The notes beneath the pieces were generated by a model. It made no database searches and was not told the DNA's origin. It was given only the letters and a program-made list of their open reading frames with translations. A stretch of 64,000 nucleotides of DNA. It comes from Cercospora beticola. Its lineage: Eukaryota; Ascomycota; Dothideomycetes; Mycosphaerellales; Mycosphaerellaceae. Shown here piece after piece: positions 1 through 11,662 of this stretch. The translations under genes were made by a program, and so were the position numbers. The stretch spans positions 3,348,001 through 3,412,000 of the forward strand of contig NC_088937.1 of the NCBI RefSeq assembly GCF_033473495.1. Direction: 5' to 3'. Position 1 is the first letter of the stretch. Each line of letters starts with the position of its first letter.

Positions 1-45
1 TGGTTGGATCTCTTCAGCGTTGCTCCCTGCGCGCGGAGGATCTCA

Positions 46-1291
46 ATGACTCGGAGAGGTAAGATGTGAAGTTCAGGATGTCGGCGGTTGCTAATTGCAG
101 TCAGGACTACGACCCCAGCTGCTGACCACTGTGAGAGCGAGGGCGATAGCGAGTTCGACGACTCCGACTACAGCGAGAATGACAGCCTCGATGAGCTTGC
201 ACCGCCCACTGAGGTCTCCAAAGACAACAAGTGAGTTGCCCAAGTTCTGGAGAGAAGTCTTGCAGCTGACGATGTACATCAGCGCAACGAGCACAGCCAC
301 TAGCGATGGATCCCAGGGCGCTGTCGAGAACGACAAGACCAAATCTGAGATCCCAAAAGAGCTCCTCGAAAATCGCGACCTCGTCTTCAAGCCTGCACAG
401 CCTGACCACGGACTGAAGATCATTCTCGGCAACGCCGGACGCTTCCAGAACGTACATTTCGTCAACTGCACCTTCGAGCACACGACGATCTTCGAGAATT
501 GTGCGCTGTTCAACGTCACCTTCACTCGCTGCCATTTCAACGGCACTCAATTCGTGAACTCGGTGATCTCGAGACTGAAAAGCAGAATCCCCAAGGACAG
601 CGAGCTGGAGATCATCGACATCATTGACATGCAGTTCGACGGATTCCTGTGCACCAATACCTTGTTTCGAGACGAATGGCAGCTAACTCAGAAGGTTCAA
701 GACCGCGGCCCTTCCCTCGGAGAAACCCTTCCAGGAGCACTAAGCAGACCAGAAGAGGAGGATTGGTGGATTGACAGCGATGCTGACGAGGATTCTGACG
801 AGACACCGGAGGAACATGCTCAAGGCTTTGGAGGCATGCCCGAAGGTGTCGAAACGTACGAGCAAAGAATGCTTCGATATGCAAAAGCCCACGGAACTTC
901 CTCCTTCGACGTCACGTTCAAAGGTTGTAAAGACGACAGTCTCAGGTTCAAGGAGGGTTCTAATGAGCTTTACACTGCTGTGCAGTTTCACAACTGCGTT
1001 CTGGATGAGGTCGTCTTTGAGAATTGCGTTGTGTATGGGGTCTCCTTTCAGAACTGCAACTTCAGAAGAGTGCATTTCAAAGACACTGTTCTGATCGACT
1101 GTGTTTTCCGGAACTGCACAGCGGATGGACTGCGTTGGGAGGGTGCGCGGCAGGTCAGTGTCATGAATCTTGGAACTAGATTCGGACCACAAGACAATGA
1201 GTGCAACGGGGTGAGACCGAAGGAGCTTTCCGACAGATCGTGGATCTCGTCCTTTGCTCCCACCGATCCTTCGGCTGGATCAGAGTCTTGA
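46..1291 (+). CDS. Pentapeptide-repeat-like acidic protein, possibly 5'-partial
   Basis: The clear coding part is 304-1291. An acidic upstream exon (101-230, rich in Ser/Asp/Glu) joins it across a 73-nt intron 231-303 (GTGAGT donor, CACTAG acceptor). Upstream of 101 a CTAAT branch and TGCAG acceptor are visible, and a GTAAGA donor lies at 59; using both gives a start at ATG 46, but the implied 42-nt intron is short and the frame is also open to base 1, so the gene may begin outside the window. The protein has two blocks of repeats with a central Phe or Val and a trailing Asn-Cys (pattern F-x-N-C-x-F), as in right-handed beta-helix pentapeptide proteins, separated by a very acidic linker. Function unknown; pentapeptide folds usually serve as binding scaffolds. 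The cysteine-rich version of the repeat is unusual. Confidence 0.6.
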
Positions 1292-1833
1292 GGATGCTGG
1301 AAACCGAAGCTGGTATCACAAATCGAATGCCATTGCTCGGTAGGCTAGGCTTCATCGTGGATCGACAGGGGCTTTGAGATGCTCGAGGTTGCGGCAGTAG
1401 CAATAGTGGCTATACATTGAGGCTCATAGCACTTTCAAGTCCTCGAATTATGCGTCTGTAGCTGAATGCGAACCTATCTGCGAACGGGAATCAATGACGG
1501 AACTCTTTTCCTACTCTTCTTCACAAAAGGATCTTTCCGAAGATATACCAAGCGAATTTGCTTAAGATGTACTGCCTTGAGAGTTTGAACGTTTGCAGGA
1601 TCTTGTGCACGACAACATATATGACGAAAGAAAAGACGTCTGCCCTGTGGTGAAAGCCTCCTGAGCATTGTAGCAGTAGCGGTCAAGTGAGTGAGCTATT
1701 CTGAGACGATCCCTGTCGATTTCCGAGACTGTTCCTTTTCGGGCTAGCGTGCACCTGCCGCGTCGCGAAAGCTCCCAGTTGTCATCTCGACGAGCAGCTT
1801 CACAAGCATCCGCGATCGTCGCAAACAGACACA
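1292..1833. other. Intergenic, no gene seen
   Basis: The stretch between the pentapeptide-like gene and the Yip1 gene has only short open frames without codon bias. The last ~100 bases should hold the promoter and 5' UTR of the Yip1 gene. Nothing else recognised. Confidence 0.5.
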
Positions 1834-2889
1834 ATGGCTGGCCGAGGGGGATATGATGTCGTCGTCGACGTCGATGCAGAGGTAGTGCCATCACTACCTC
1901 CCGCAGCGATTCTGCCAAAGCTGACGAAACACAGGGCGACTTGGGGCATACCGATCTGAACGACGACCTCGAATTCCACAATTCCAGTATGCCTCTCTGG
2001 AATCATGATCGCTAAATCACCGACTAATGCACCGAATAGCGTTCGATCAGAATAATTCTCGCAACAAGATCCAACCTGACGCAAATCAATCCGGTGGATT
2101 CTCCTCGTCGAGCGCCGGTCCATCATCCTCCAAACGCTACCTCTGGTCAATCCAGTTCTATCAACAATTCTTCGATGTCGACACCACATCCGTCCTCTAC
2201 CGATGCCGTAACGCGCTCTACCCTCGCACGAACTTCCTCGATGTGCTCGAAGGCAACCCAGATCTGTACGGTCCCTTTTGGATCGCAACGACTGTGGTTG
2301 TGATCTTGTTCCTCACGGGCACGATAAGTCAATACCTGGCATATCAAGGCAAAGGACACTTTGCATATGACTTCAGACTGCTCTCAGGAGCCGCAGGATT
2401 AGTCTATGGATACACGATATTTGTGCCTCTGGCACTGTGGGGAGTGCTGAAATGGAGCGGTAGCGAGAGCGCGAATTTGATGGAGTGCTGGGCACTCTAT
2501 GGATACGCCAATCTGATCTGGATTCTCGTGGCGCTTGTCAGTTGGAGTCCTTTGACTGGTGAGTTGGAAGGCAGCAAGCTTGCGATGAGAGATTTGTGTG
2601 CTAACTTTGAACAGCTCTGAATTACGCTTTCACTGCAGTCGGCCTTGCCTTCTCAGCTGTCTTCTTGACACGCAACCTGTTCCCGATTGTATCTGCGATC
2701 GACGCGAAGAGGTCAAAAGTGCTACTCATAGTCGTCCTGGCCTTGCATGCAGGTTTTGCGATTGCGATCAAGATTTTGTTCTTTGCAACTGGTAGCCCGG
2801 TCTCTAACGCGGGAGACGCGCCAAAGGATGGCGGTGACGCAAAGGGGGATGCAGCTGAGCAGATGGCACGTTTGCTGTTCCGATCCTAA
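1834..2889 (+). CDS. Yip1-domain membrane protein, YIPF1/YIPF2-like
   Basis: Four exons: 1834-1881, 1935-1986, 2040-2558, 2615-2889, giving 297 aa. All three introns (51-56 nt) have GT-AG ends and restore frame. The N-terminus is short and acidic and contains the DLEFHNS-type motif known from Yip1-domain proteins of the YIPF1/2 group. From about residue 125 onward five hydrophobic segments follow, with the LYGPFWI segment at the start of the Yip1 domain and a polar C-terminal tail. These proteins sit in Golgi/endosomal membranes, bind Rab GTPases and help vesicle traffic. The long single-frame reading of exon 3 ends in an in-frame stop only because it reads through the last intron. Family assignment is secure; the exact yeast orthologue is not decided. 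Confidence 0.88.
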
Positions 2890-3423
2890 AGACTGCATCC
2901 AAGGTCTAATGATACCATGAAAAGCGTTGAGAGATGCCCGCGGCAGAGAAGATGCTCAGCTTTCCATTTCTGATTTCTCCACTCGTTTGATTTGAGCAAC
3001 CATATGCACTGGTGCGTTGTGAAAGAACTGCGGATTGCGATTGTCCTCCAACACATGCTCGCAGCCAAGAAATCGGAGTGACGCACTAACGATGACCCCC
3101 GCCATCCACCTGCTCCGTCCCCACCGTGAAAATCATCTCGCCGCGATTGCACCTGCTGCTGCCAGCGAACCGCTCCGCTCTCTGCACTTCACTTGACTGC
3201 ACCAACGAGTGCACATCCATCACTCTTCTCGCATCCACATTAGCATGCGAGCGCGAGACGACTTTCTTAATCCCGACCCACCTCCCGAGTTTGCAGGAGG
3301 CAAAACACTTCCGCACAGCACTAACAGCTGAATACCATCACATTTCCACATCCTGCAATTTGCCACATAGACCACAGTCTATCACACACCTCATCCACTA
3401 ACGATCTGTCCACATCTGTCAAG
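2890..3423. other. Intergenic with promoter/5' UTR of eIF5B
   Basis: Pyrimidine-rich tracts and CAACTAAC-like elements occur just upstream of the eIF5B start, as common in fungal promoters of translation genes. No other gene recognised. Confidence 0.4.
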
Positions 3424-6400
3424 ATGGCACCAAAAGGCAAGAAGGGCAAGAAGGGCGGCGATGACTGGGACGAAGGTCTCGGTGAGAGCGCCGATCCGAT
3501 AGCACAAGCAGAGCAAGAGGCCAAGGCTGCTGAGGCCGGCGAGGAGGAAGAAGGTGGCGGTGGTGGCTTCATGGCCATGCTCAAGAAGAACCGAGAAAAG
3601 CGCAAGAAGAAGGGCAAGGTTGCTGACAACGATTTCCTGGAAGGCGAGGACCCCACGCAAGAGCAAGACGCTGATGGCATCCCTGCAGCTCCAGCTGTGG
3701 ATCTTGCAGCAAAGGCGCCTGAGGAGGCTACCATGGACGATGAGGATATCTTCGCACAGCCAGCCAAGGGCAAGAAGGGCGGCAAGGCAGCACAGCAGAA
3801 GAAGGCCGAGCCAGAGCCAGAAGAGGACGCTGAAGAGGGTGGCGGTGGCGTGAAGACCAAGGCACAGAAGGAGAAGGAGAAAAAGGAGCGAGAGAAGCAG
3901 CGAAAGAAAGAGCAAGCTGCGGCTAAGAAGAAGGCTGCTCCAGCACAACCAAAGGCAGAAGAGAAGAAAGTCGAGGCTGCGGCTCCGGCTCCGTCACTCG
4001 AGCCTCCTGCTGCCGGAGGAAAGAAGAAAAAGCTCAGTCCTGCGCTTGCAGCACTGCAGAAGCAGCAAGAAGAGCTTCGCAAACGACAAGAAGAGGAGCA
4101 GCGCGAGAGGGAAGAGCTTGCTAAGCGCGATGAAGAGGAGCGAAAGCGTATGGAAGAGGAAGAGAAGGCAAAGGAGGAAGCCAAAGCGGCCAAGAAGGCT
4201 AAGGAGAAGGCGAAGATTGAGGAGATGAAGAAGGCTGGCACATACAAGACGGAGAAGCAGCGGAAAGAAGAGGCACGCCAGAAGGAACGACTGCAGCAAA
4301 TGCTGGAGTCTGGTGTGAAAGTTGCTGCGCTTGAAGGTGACACGGAGCCTAAGAAGCCGTCTTCTGTGAAGGATCAACGCAAGAAGAACCCTCGCAAGGA
4401 GGCCGAGGAGCGCAAGAAGGCCGAGCAACAGGCTCGCGAAGAGGAGGAGGCGAGAGAGCGTTTGGAAGAATTGAAGTTGAAGGAGGAGCAGGAGAAGAAG
4501 CTTGCTGAAGAGGCCGAGAAGGCCAGACTCAACGCCGAAGCCAAGAAGGACGAAGAGGACGAGCTCGAAGACTGGGAGGCAATGGCGGAAGCAGAGGAGA
4601 ATGGTGTCAAGGATAGCTGGGACGCGGAGTCTGGGGATGAGAAGGCCAAGCCTGCGGCCAACGGAAAGGCGCCTGCTCAAGCGAACGGCAAAGACGACGA
4701 CTCAAGTTCAGAAGAGGAGGATTCTGACTCCGATGATTCCTCCGAAGACGAGGCAGCCCTCACGGCGGCCAAGAGACAGGCAGAGCAGAGACGTCGACAG
4801 GCCCAGGAGAAGCGCGAAAAGGAGCGTGAAGCTGCTCTCGCTGCCGCGTCCAAGGACAACCTTCGTTCACCCATCTGTTGTATTCTTGGTCACGTCGATA
4901 CCGGAAAGACGAAGCTGCTCGACAAGGTCCGTCAGACCAACGTCCAGGAAGGCGAAGCAGGTGGTATCACACAACAGATTGGTGCCACTTACTTCCCAGT
5001 CGAGGCTCTGCAGAAGAAGACGAACATTGTCAACCAGGATGGTGCTTTCGAATTCAAGGTGCCCGGTCTCCTTGTCATTGATACACCTGGTCACGAGTCC
5101 TTCACCAACCTCCGATCTCGTGGTTCGTCGCTTTGTAACATTGCCATTCTCGTGGTCGATATCATGCACGGTCTTGAGCCTCAGACGCTGGAATCTATGA
5201 AGCTGCTGCGCGACCGCAAGACACCTTTCATCGTCGCGTTGAACAAGATCGACCGTCTCTATGGCTGGAAGCCTATCGCCAACAACGGCTTCCGCGACTC
5301 TCTCAGCCTGCAGAAGTCCAGTGTGCAAGGTGAATTCCACGACAGACTTGAGAAGACTAAGCTCGCATTTGCTGAGCAAGGTTTCAACGCGGAGCTGTTT
5401 TACGAGAACAAGTCCATGGCGAAGTTTGTCTCGCTCGTGCCAACATCAGCGCATACTGGAGAGGGTATTCCAGACATGCTCAAGCTTCTCATCACCCTTA
5501 CGCAAGAACGCATGACCAAGCAGCTCATGTATCTGACCGAAGTCGAGGCCACCATTCTCGAAGTCAAGGTCATTGAAGGTCTTGGTACTACTATCGACGT
5601 GGTTCTGTCGAACGGTATCCTCAACGAGGGTGACAGGATTGTGCTCTGCGGTACAGATGGACCTATCACTACTGATATCAGGGCTCTTCTCACCCCGGCT
5701 GAGATGAAGGAACTGCGTATCAAGTCACAATACGTTCACAACAAGCAAGTGAAGGCTGCCATCGGTGTCAAGATTGCTGCCAACGGTCTAGACACAGCCA
5801 TCGCTGGCTCGCGACTGTTGGTCATGAAGGACAAGAACGACGAGGATGAGCAAGAAGAGCTCGAAGACGAAGTCATGGGCGATCTGGAGAACCTCATGTC
5901 GCGCATTTCCAAGACTGGTCGTGGTGTCACTGTGCAGGCTTCCACTCTCGGTTCTCTCGAAGCTCTTCTGGAGTTCTTGCGTGTCTCGAAGATTCCTGTT
6001 GCCAACATCTCTATCGGCCCTGTGCACAAACGTGATGTCATCACTGCGTCTACTATGCTGGAGAAGGCCAAAGAATACGCTGTCATGCTGTGCTTCGATG
6101 TCAAGGTCGACAAAGAGGCACACGAGATGGCTGAGCAAATGGGCGTCAAGATCTTCATGGCAGACATCATCTACCACCTCTTCGACAGCTTCACGGATCA
6201 CATGAGCAAGCTGGCAGCGCAGAAGAAGGAAGAGAGCAAGATGCTTGCGGTCTTCCCCTGCGTACTCCGGCCGGTTGCTGTCTTCAACAAGAAGGACCCT
6301 ATCGTTGTTGGTGTGGATGTCGTGGAAGGCAATCTGCGTCTGCACACACCTATTGCCGTTGTCAAGCAGAATTCAGTCACTGGCGTGAAGGACATTTTCA

Positions 6401-6660
6401 CACTTGGAAGAGTGGTATCGATCGAACGCGACCACAAGCAATTAGACATTTGCAAAAAGGGTCAGCCTTCGGTGGCTGTCAAGATCGAGGGTAGCAACCA
6501 GCCTGGATATGGAAGGCAGCTGGAAGACAAGGATGTGCTCTACTCGCATATCTCGAGAGCTTCGATTGATACGCTGAAGCAGTTCTACCGAGATGAAGTC
6601 ACCAAGGACGAGTGGGCACTCATCGCCAAGCACTTGAAGGGGCTGTTCGATGTCAATTAA
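3424..6660 (+). CDS. Translation initiation factor eIF5B (GTPase)
   Basis: A single exon encodes 1078 aa; eIF5B is typically 1000-1200 aa in fungi. Residues 1 to about 480 form the expected non-conserved, Lys/Glu-rich, coiled-coil N-terminal region. The GTPase domain follows with G1 GHVDTGKT at 489-496, G3 DTPGH from 553 and G4 NKID from 607, then the beta-barrel domain II, domain III and a helical C-terminus. The factor joins the 60S subunit to the 48S complex and positions initiator Met-tRNA. The start ATG is preceded by AAG (purine at -3) and followed by a Lys-rich run typical of the family. Orthologue of yeast FUN12. The long antisense open frame opposite the Lys/Glu-rich part is a composition artefact. 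Confidence 0.97.
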   Translation: MAPKGKKGKKGGDDWDEGLGESADPIAQAEQEAKAAEAGEEEEGGGGGFMAMLKKNREKRKKKGKVADNDFLEGEDPTQEQDADGIPAAPAVDLAAKAPEEATMDDEDIFAQPAKGKKGGKAAQQKKAEPEPEEDAEEGGGGVKTKAQKEKEKKEREKQRKKEQAAAKKKAAPAQPKAEEKKVEAAAPAPSLEPPAAGGKKKKLSPALAALQKQQEELRKRQEEEQREREELAKRDEEERKRMEEEEKAKEEAKAAKKAKEKAKIEEMKKAGTYKTEKQRKEEARQKERLQQMLESGVKVAALEGDTEPKKPSSVKDQRKKNPRKEAEERKKAEQQAREEEEARERLEELKLKEEQEKKLAEEAEKARLNAEAKKDEEDELEDWEAMAEAEENGVKDSWDAESGDEKAKPAANGKAPAQANGKDDDSSSEEEDSDSDDSSEDEAALTAAKRQAEQRRRQAQEKREKEREAALAAASKDNLRSPICCILGHVDTGKTKLLDKVRQTNVQEGEAGGITQQIGATYFPVEALQKKTNIVNQDGAFEFKVPGLLVIDTPGHESFTNLRSRGSSLCNIAILVVDIMHGLEPQTLESMKLLRDRKTPFIVALNKIDRLYGWKPIANNGFRDSLSLQKSSVQGEFHDRLEKTKLAFAEQGFNAELFYENKSMAKFVSLVPTSAHTGEGIPDMLKLLITLTQERMTKQLMYLTEVEATILEVKVIEGLGTTIDVVLSNGILNEGDRIVLCGTDGPITTDIRALLTPAEMKELRIKSQYVHNKQVKAAIGVKIAANGLDTAIAGSRLLVMKDKNDEDEQEELEDEVMGDLENLMSRISKTGRGVTVQASTLGSLEALLEFLRVSKIPVANISIGPVHKRDVITASTMLEKAKEYAVMLCFDVKVDKEAHEMAEQMGVKIFMADIIYHLFDSFTDHMSKLAAQKKEESKMLAVFPCVLRPVAVFNKKDPIVVGVDVVEGNLRLHTPIAVVKQNSVTGVKDIFTLGRVVSIERDHKQLDICKKGQPSVAVKIEGSNQPGYGRQLEDKDVLYSHISRASIDTLKQFYRDEVTKDEWALIAKHLKGLFDVN

Positions 6661-6778
6661 ACTCGAGCATTATGATTTGGAGAGGGGGCAAAAATTCACA
6701 TAATCATTCGGCGTGTCATGGGTATATAGTATTTGCTTCCACAACAGCTTCACTGTGAGTATGCTATGTGAGGGATCT

Positions 6779-9409
6779 CTACTTCTGCAAACTCTCCAGG
6801 AGTCCATCTCCATCTTTTTTCGTCTCCACGGCCTTAAAGGCATCTCCAATGACATCGATACCTTTCTCTGCTCGCTCAAACGCTTCGGCGCTGCGGTCCG
6901 TCAAAATGGCCAAATCTTTGTCGCTGAGCAGTCCCTTTCCATCTGCGACATCTATCCTTTCGCCATCGTCTTTACTCAACAGTTTCTGTAACTCTGCAAA
7001 ATCCGCCCCGCCGGAAGAGCTCGCTCCGCCCAGACTCCTGAATCGTCCCTTTTGAATCACCAACTTCTCCAATCTTCGTTTACTATCCGCTTTCTCTAGC
7101 AGCATTTGCTCCACGGTCCCTTTCGTCGCGAAGCGATATACAATTACAGGTCTCGTCTGCCCGATTCTATGCGCTCGATCTTGCGCTTGTAAATCTTGCT
7201 GAGGATTCCAGTCGCTGTCAAAAAGAAGGACTGTATCGGCTGCTGCGAGGTTGATGCCTTGTCCTCCTGCACGTGTTGACAGGAGGAAGATGTTTGTATC
7301 GCTTTCGGGGTCGTTGAAGTCGAGTATTTGTTCTTGGCGGTCGGTTTGGGCTACTGAGCCGTCGATGCGGGATGTGGGCCAGTCGCGGAGTTGTGTGCAG
7401 TAGGTTTCGAGGAGGTCGAGTTGGGTTTTGAATTGCGAGAAGATGAGGACTTTGTGGCCTCGGTCTAGGAGTTCTGGGAGGAGGCGGTCGAGGAGGAGCA
7501 TTTTGCCGGATTCGGTGATGAGGGTTTCGTCGACTGGGGTGTTGTCGTCTAGGTCGAAGGGGTAGTAGAAGTTGTGGGGTGAGTTGCAGCATTGTCGGAG
7601 TTGCATGATGGGGTTTTGGAGTTTTTTGTTGGCGAGTTCTCTTTTGGCGAGGGCGAGTGTTTTTGCGCGTTCGGCTTCTTCTTCGTCTGCTGTGTCTTCT
7701 GTTTCTTCTGGTTGCGATTCTGGCTCTTCTTCGAGCTGTTTGAAGTATTGTGTATCCGAGACCTCCTCGTATTGCTGCTTCTTCTTGGCTTTTCTCGATC
7801 TCGGACCAGTGCTGGCATTCGTGGCTGGTGTTGATGCTCGGCTCGATTTTGCACTCTTGTTCGGTGTTGTCGTATCGTTGCCTGCCTTGCGCTTCAGACT
7901 GCGGCTCCTTGCGCTGGCGGGAGTTGACGCGCCGCTCAAGCTCTCAACGACTTTGTTCTCCAAATAGGCCCTGCTATTGCCTTCCAGAATCTGCTGATAC
8001 AGCTCGCGTTGTGTCTGAGTCAATGGAGCGTAGAGAACATATTCGCGCTTCTTCGGCAACGAAGTCTCTACATCAGCCTTCACACGTCGCAACAGGAATG
8101 GTTTCAAGATGGCGTGCAGACTTGACACCAAGCTCTTCTGTCGGTCTTTGGACAGGATCTCCTCATACCCGCCTTTTCTCTCCAAAGCGCTGAAGTCGAA
8201 CCAGGACTCAAAGGATTCAAGTTTGTCGAAAATGCTAGGCATCAGGAAGTGTAGCAGCGACCAGAGCTCGGTGAGATTGTTCTGCAATGGCGTTCCGGTA
8301 ATCAAGAGTCGGTTCGCCGATTGGTATGATTGCAGTTCGCGAATCAAGCGACAGTTGAGATTTTTCAGACGATGCCCCTCATCAATGATGATAAACTTCC
8401 AGCCAAAATGGGCAAGATGTTTACGATCATTCATGCAAATCTCATAGCTGGTGCAGACAACTGGAAAGTCTTCTCTCCCAGGATTGCGAAGCTTTTTGCG
8501 CCGAATCTCTTCTCGCTCTTGCTTGCTGCCGTGATACAGCACGACTGGTATGCTGGGCGTCCATTTTTTGAACTCGGCAACCCAGTTGCTCGTTGTGCTC
8601 AGTGGAGCAGCGATAAGGAATGGTCCATTCACGCCCTTTTCTCGGAGAAATGCTAGGAAAGAAATGGTCTGAATCGTTTTGCCTAGCCCCATCTCGTCCG
8701 CTAGGATTCCATTCAATCCGTTCTCATACAGCGAGGTTAGCCAATCCAAGCCCTCCAGCTGATACGTTCTCATCAGGCCGCCAGTGACCAATTCGGGCTG
8801 CTTGGCTGATCGCAAATCTTGCATGCCAATATCTCCTGGTTTGATATCTGCATCTTTGGTCTCCTCAGCAAGAGCCTCAGTGATAGATGTCTGTCCAGCT
8901 TTTGCTTGCACATCTTCCTTCTTCATATAATCCGAAATCTTGTTTCCACTATTCGTCTTCTTCGCAGGACGTCCTCTTCGTGGCAGCTCTTTCTTGTCCC
9001 CATTTGCCACCGCCTCAGACGTGGCTGACGCCCGCGTCGCCCTCGTCTGCTGGGCCTGTGCGGCTTTCTCTGCTGTTTCCTCCCGCTTCAATGCACGTTT
9101 CCTGCTCTTCTCGTCTTTCGCCTCTTCTGCTTCTTCTTGCTGTGTCATCTGCTGAAGCATGATAGTGCTGTACAACTTGCTCTGGCTCAAGAGATATTCC
9201 AATGCCTTGTACTTCGTGTCTACGCCTTCACTGCCGCCTTTGAGATCTTTCTCTCGCTCTGCAGCCAGTTTCTTCTCGCGTTTCTCGTCTTCTTTGCGAC
9301 GCAGCTCCGCCATGCGCGCCTCCTCCTTATGCATGGCTTCTGTCGGTCCATCGTCATCGGGCGAGGTGGGCGGCGTTGACTTCGCCGACGTCTCTGCTTC
9401 TGAAGACAT
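6779..9409 (-). CDS. SNF2-family chromatin remodeler, LSH/HELLS/DDM1/IRC5 type
   Basis: A single exon of 876 aa starting at the ATG at 9409; an open upstream extension of 76 codons has poor composition and was rejected. The N-terminal ~200 residues are charged and coiled-coil. The ATPase follows with motif I DEMGLGKT at 238-245, motif II DEGH at 343-346 (DEGHRLKN), LLITGTPLQN, and in lobe 2 the LLSTRAGGQGINL and DRAHRIGQ motifs. A basic, Ser/Ala-rich insert lies between the lobes. The DEGH box and the domain layout match the LSH subfamily, which moves nucleosomes for DNA methylation and genome stability (plant DDM1, yeast Irc5, Neurospora MUS-30). It is convergent with the eIF5B gene, 118 bp between stop codons. 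Confidence 0.93.
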   Translation of the reverse strand: MSSEAETSAKSTPPTSPDDDGPTEAMHKEEARMAELRRKEDEKREKKLAAEREKDLKGGSEGVDTKYKALEYLLSQSKLYSTIMLQQMTQQEEAEEAKDEKSRKRALKREETAEKAAQAQQTRATRASATSEAVANGDKKELPRRGRPAKKTNSGNKISDYMKKEDVQAKAGQTSITEALAEETKDADIKPGDIGMQDLRSAKQPELVTGGLMRTYQLEGLDWLTSLYENGLNGILADEMGLGKTIQTISFLAFLREKGVNGPFLIAAPLSTTSNWVAEFKKWTPSIPVVLYHGSKQEREEIRRKKLRNPGREDFPVVCTSYEICMNDRKHLAHFGWKFIIIDEGHRLKNLNCRLIRELQSYQSANRLLITGTPLQNNLTELWSLLHFLMPSIFDKLESFESWFDFSALERKGGYEEILSKDRQKSLVSSLHAILKPFLLRRVKADVETSLPKKREYVLYAPLTQTQRELYQQILEGNSRAYLENKVVESLSGASTPASARSRSLKRKAGNDTTTPNKSAKSSRASTPATNASTGPRSRKAKKKQQYEEVSDTQYFKQLEEEPESQPEETEDTADEEEAERAKTLALAKRELANKKLQNPIMQLRQCCNSPHNFYYPFDLDDNTPVDETLITESGKMLLLDRLLPELLDRGHKVLIFSQFKTQLDLLETYCTQLRDWPTSRIDGSVAQTDRQEQILDFNDPESDTNIFLLSTRAGGQGINLAAADTVLLFDSDWNPQQDLQAQDRAHRIGQTRPVIVYRFATKGTVEQMLLEKADSKRRLEKLVIQKGRFRSLGGASSSGGADFAELQKLLSKDDGERIDVADGKGLLSDKDLAILTDRSAEAFERAEKGIDVIGDAFKAVETKKDGDGLLESLQK

Positions 9410-10424
9410 AGTAAGAAATGCGGCCAATCTTAAACCAAGAAACAATGCAATCCTCGCGCAAATTCTAGCAAGGCATGTGCAGGGGCAAGAGAAACAAAGA
9501 TGGTTTTTGCGCCAGCGACACGGTATGCGGTCATCGAAGACTCGGAAGTCAAATTGACGCGTCTCAAAGACCCTTGTACGCGTTCCTGCACGATCGAGAC
9601 ACCAGATCGGCGCTAAGATCTGACGCCAAGACTTCACAACACCTGCATCAACACTTTCTTGAGAGCGTTAGATACACAAATGAATACCAGTCTTGCCTTC
9701 TCGCCATCCTCTCTGTCTGACCTCTTGCAGAAATCTTGAAGACACCATCAGAGCCCTCATAATCAGTCCGTGAAGCATCAAGGCCCCCGTGACACCTAAT
9801 TCCTTGCCTCTTAAAGTCAACAAAATGGACCCAAAATTCGATCTCACTATGATAAATTCGCCATGAATGTCAGGCATATTGGCGCGAGAGCACATAACAC
9901 ACGTTCCATCCGATCATTTGCCTTATCGTTGCTTGAGGCAGAGATGTTGGCAATTGCGCCACAGCCGGCATATATGACAGAAGCGCCAGGGGGTCGATTG
10001 CAAACTTGCTCGTGCCATACTGCACCGCGTCCGATCTCTGTAGTCTAGACACGACCATAGTAAAAGAGTAGAGTCGCAAGATGGATGGCTGAGCGCTGCT
10101 TCTTTCAAAAAGTCGATCGGCACTTACTCGATAGTACATGTGGCCTTATAGCAATGGAAACTGCTCAAGATGGAAGTCAGTCGCAGTGCGCCTGACTGTG
10201 TACTTCAGTCGTGACGACTTCGCCAGATATTCAGCAAAGCGGCAACTTCGCGCTTGCCTTTCGGGCCATATGCGAAATTCCCGCCAAAGCGTAACAGCGG
10301 GATGACTCTGGAAATCGAAAAGTTCGCTGACCTTCGCCAGCGGTATCGATTGGACCGCCAGCCATGACACACTAAAGTGCATAATTAGACTTTCAGAGAG
10401 AACCGCGGAATATCATCATTCGAA
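9410..10424. other. Divergent intergenic region
   Basis: About 1 kb between the remodeler (minus) and the zinc-ribbon protein (plus), so it holds both promoters. Short open frames on both strands have no recognisable protein character. No tRNA or repeat seen. Confidence 0.4.
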
Positions 10425-11662
10425 ATGGACTCAGAAGCATCCGAGTAAGCTTGTAGAGTTGAGGCCGCGGGCAATACTGACACCTGTCTTCGTAGCTTTT
10501 CTGGGTCGCGCAGAAAAAGAACAAAAACTGTGCGATTTGCCGAATCTGAACAACAAGGATTCGTCACTGGACAGAACTTGAACAACGCCTTTCAGAGTCC
10601 TGCAGCTAGCCCCACGATGGCTACGACGCCTACTGAGCGAGCTGCAAAGCGCCAGAAGCGCGCAGAGAACAACAACCGCGATGGCGACGGCAAGACCGAA
10701 AAAGACAAGGGCGCCAACAGCAGTGGCCCACGAGGTGCGAGGAATGGGATGATTCTGCCCAGCTTCTCGCCCGAGAATTTCCTGATCGGCCGATGGAATC
10801 CTCCTGCGATGGACTTCTCGAGTTTTCCAGATATCTCTAGGGCTCGCCTCGCAGAAAAGGTTCGCAGGGATGACCTCGAGCGCCGGGTACACGTCGACGA
10901 TGGCTCGGACGATTGGTATGGCTTTGAGGGCAGGGTGGCTTCATACACTGAACCGTGGGGGAAGGATAACGGCCAGATGGCCAGAGCGATTGCATCAAAT
11001 TTCATGAACCGTGCCAAAGTCGCGCACTGGGCATCGCGCAAGTGGGCAGATTTCGAGGATGACGAGTTGACCATCCGGACACAAGCAGCGGCGCATGCTG
11101 AACCTGACCCAGTGAAGCGTATGGAGCTTCTTGCCGATTCTCTGTGCGAGGTGTCCAGACTCGAAGTATTCGAATTGATCAAGGAGCGGCTGTGCAATGA
11201 GATCTTCCTCGAGGTGTACGACCACAAGCGTCTTGCATTAGAGCGCGACAGGGAGGACAGTGTCTTGTATGCTATCGCGCATCCCGGACGCACACGAGTC
11301 TTGCCGCAAGCCCAGCGCCAACAAATTCCTGAGGGAGAGAAGACGGTGAGGACCTTTCAGCCCCAGCCCCAGTCGACAACTGGGACCTTTTCCGCCTCTG
11401 ATAGGGATCGCAGAGCAGCAAAGCATCGTCTACCGAACTTCACGGCCCAGTATAGAGATGCTGAAGAACAGGCAGAGGGGTCTGCCAGGAAAACTTCGTG
11501 GTTCTCAAGATTCGTGAGTGACGATAATTCTTCTGTGTTGTAGCATCCTGCTGACAGATTGCGTAGTGCCGCAATTGCGGAGAAGACCTAAATGATGGAC
11601 GCTGTCCAAGGTGTAAATTTGTTGAGGGCATGGACGACGACGAGCCAGAGTTCATCTTGTGA
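10425..11662 (+). CDS. Orphan protein with C-terminal CxxC..CxxC zinc ribbon
   Basis: Three exons: 10425-10444, 10496-11513, 11567-11662, 377 aa. The first exon supplies only six codons plus two bases (MDSEAS..), joined through a 51-nt intron with GTAAGC and CGTAG ends. Exon 3 encodes 31 residues holding two Cys-pairs (CRNCGED and CPRCKF) followed by an acidic tail ending EFIL, so splicing of the last intron is needed to obtain the putative zinc site. The middle part is helical and charged with no domain I recognise; the N-terminus is basic (KRQKR, a possible nuclear localisation signal). A nuclear protein-protein or nucleic-acid binding role is possible but is inference. Confidence 0.75.

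Noticed and set aside
3321..4343. 340-codon minus-strand open frame rich in Ser/Phe/Leu
   Set aside because: It is the antisense of the Lys/Glu-rich N-terminus of eIF5B; such codon use leaves the reverse strand open by chance.
9410..9637. N-terminal extension of the LSH-type remodeler
   Set aside because: The 76 codons have Cys/Arg/Leu-rich composition unlike the family; the ATG at 9409 starts the typical MSSEAE acidic leader.
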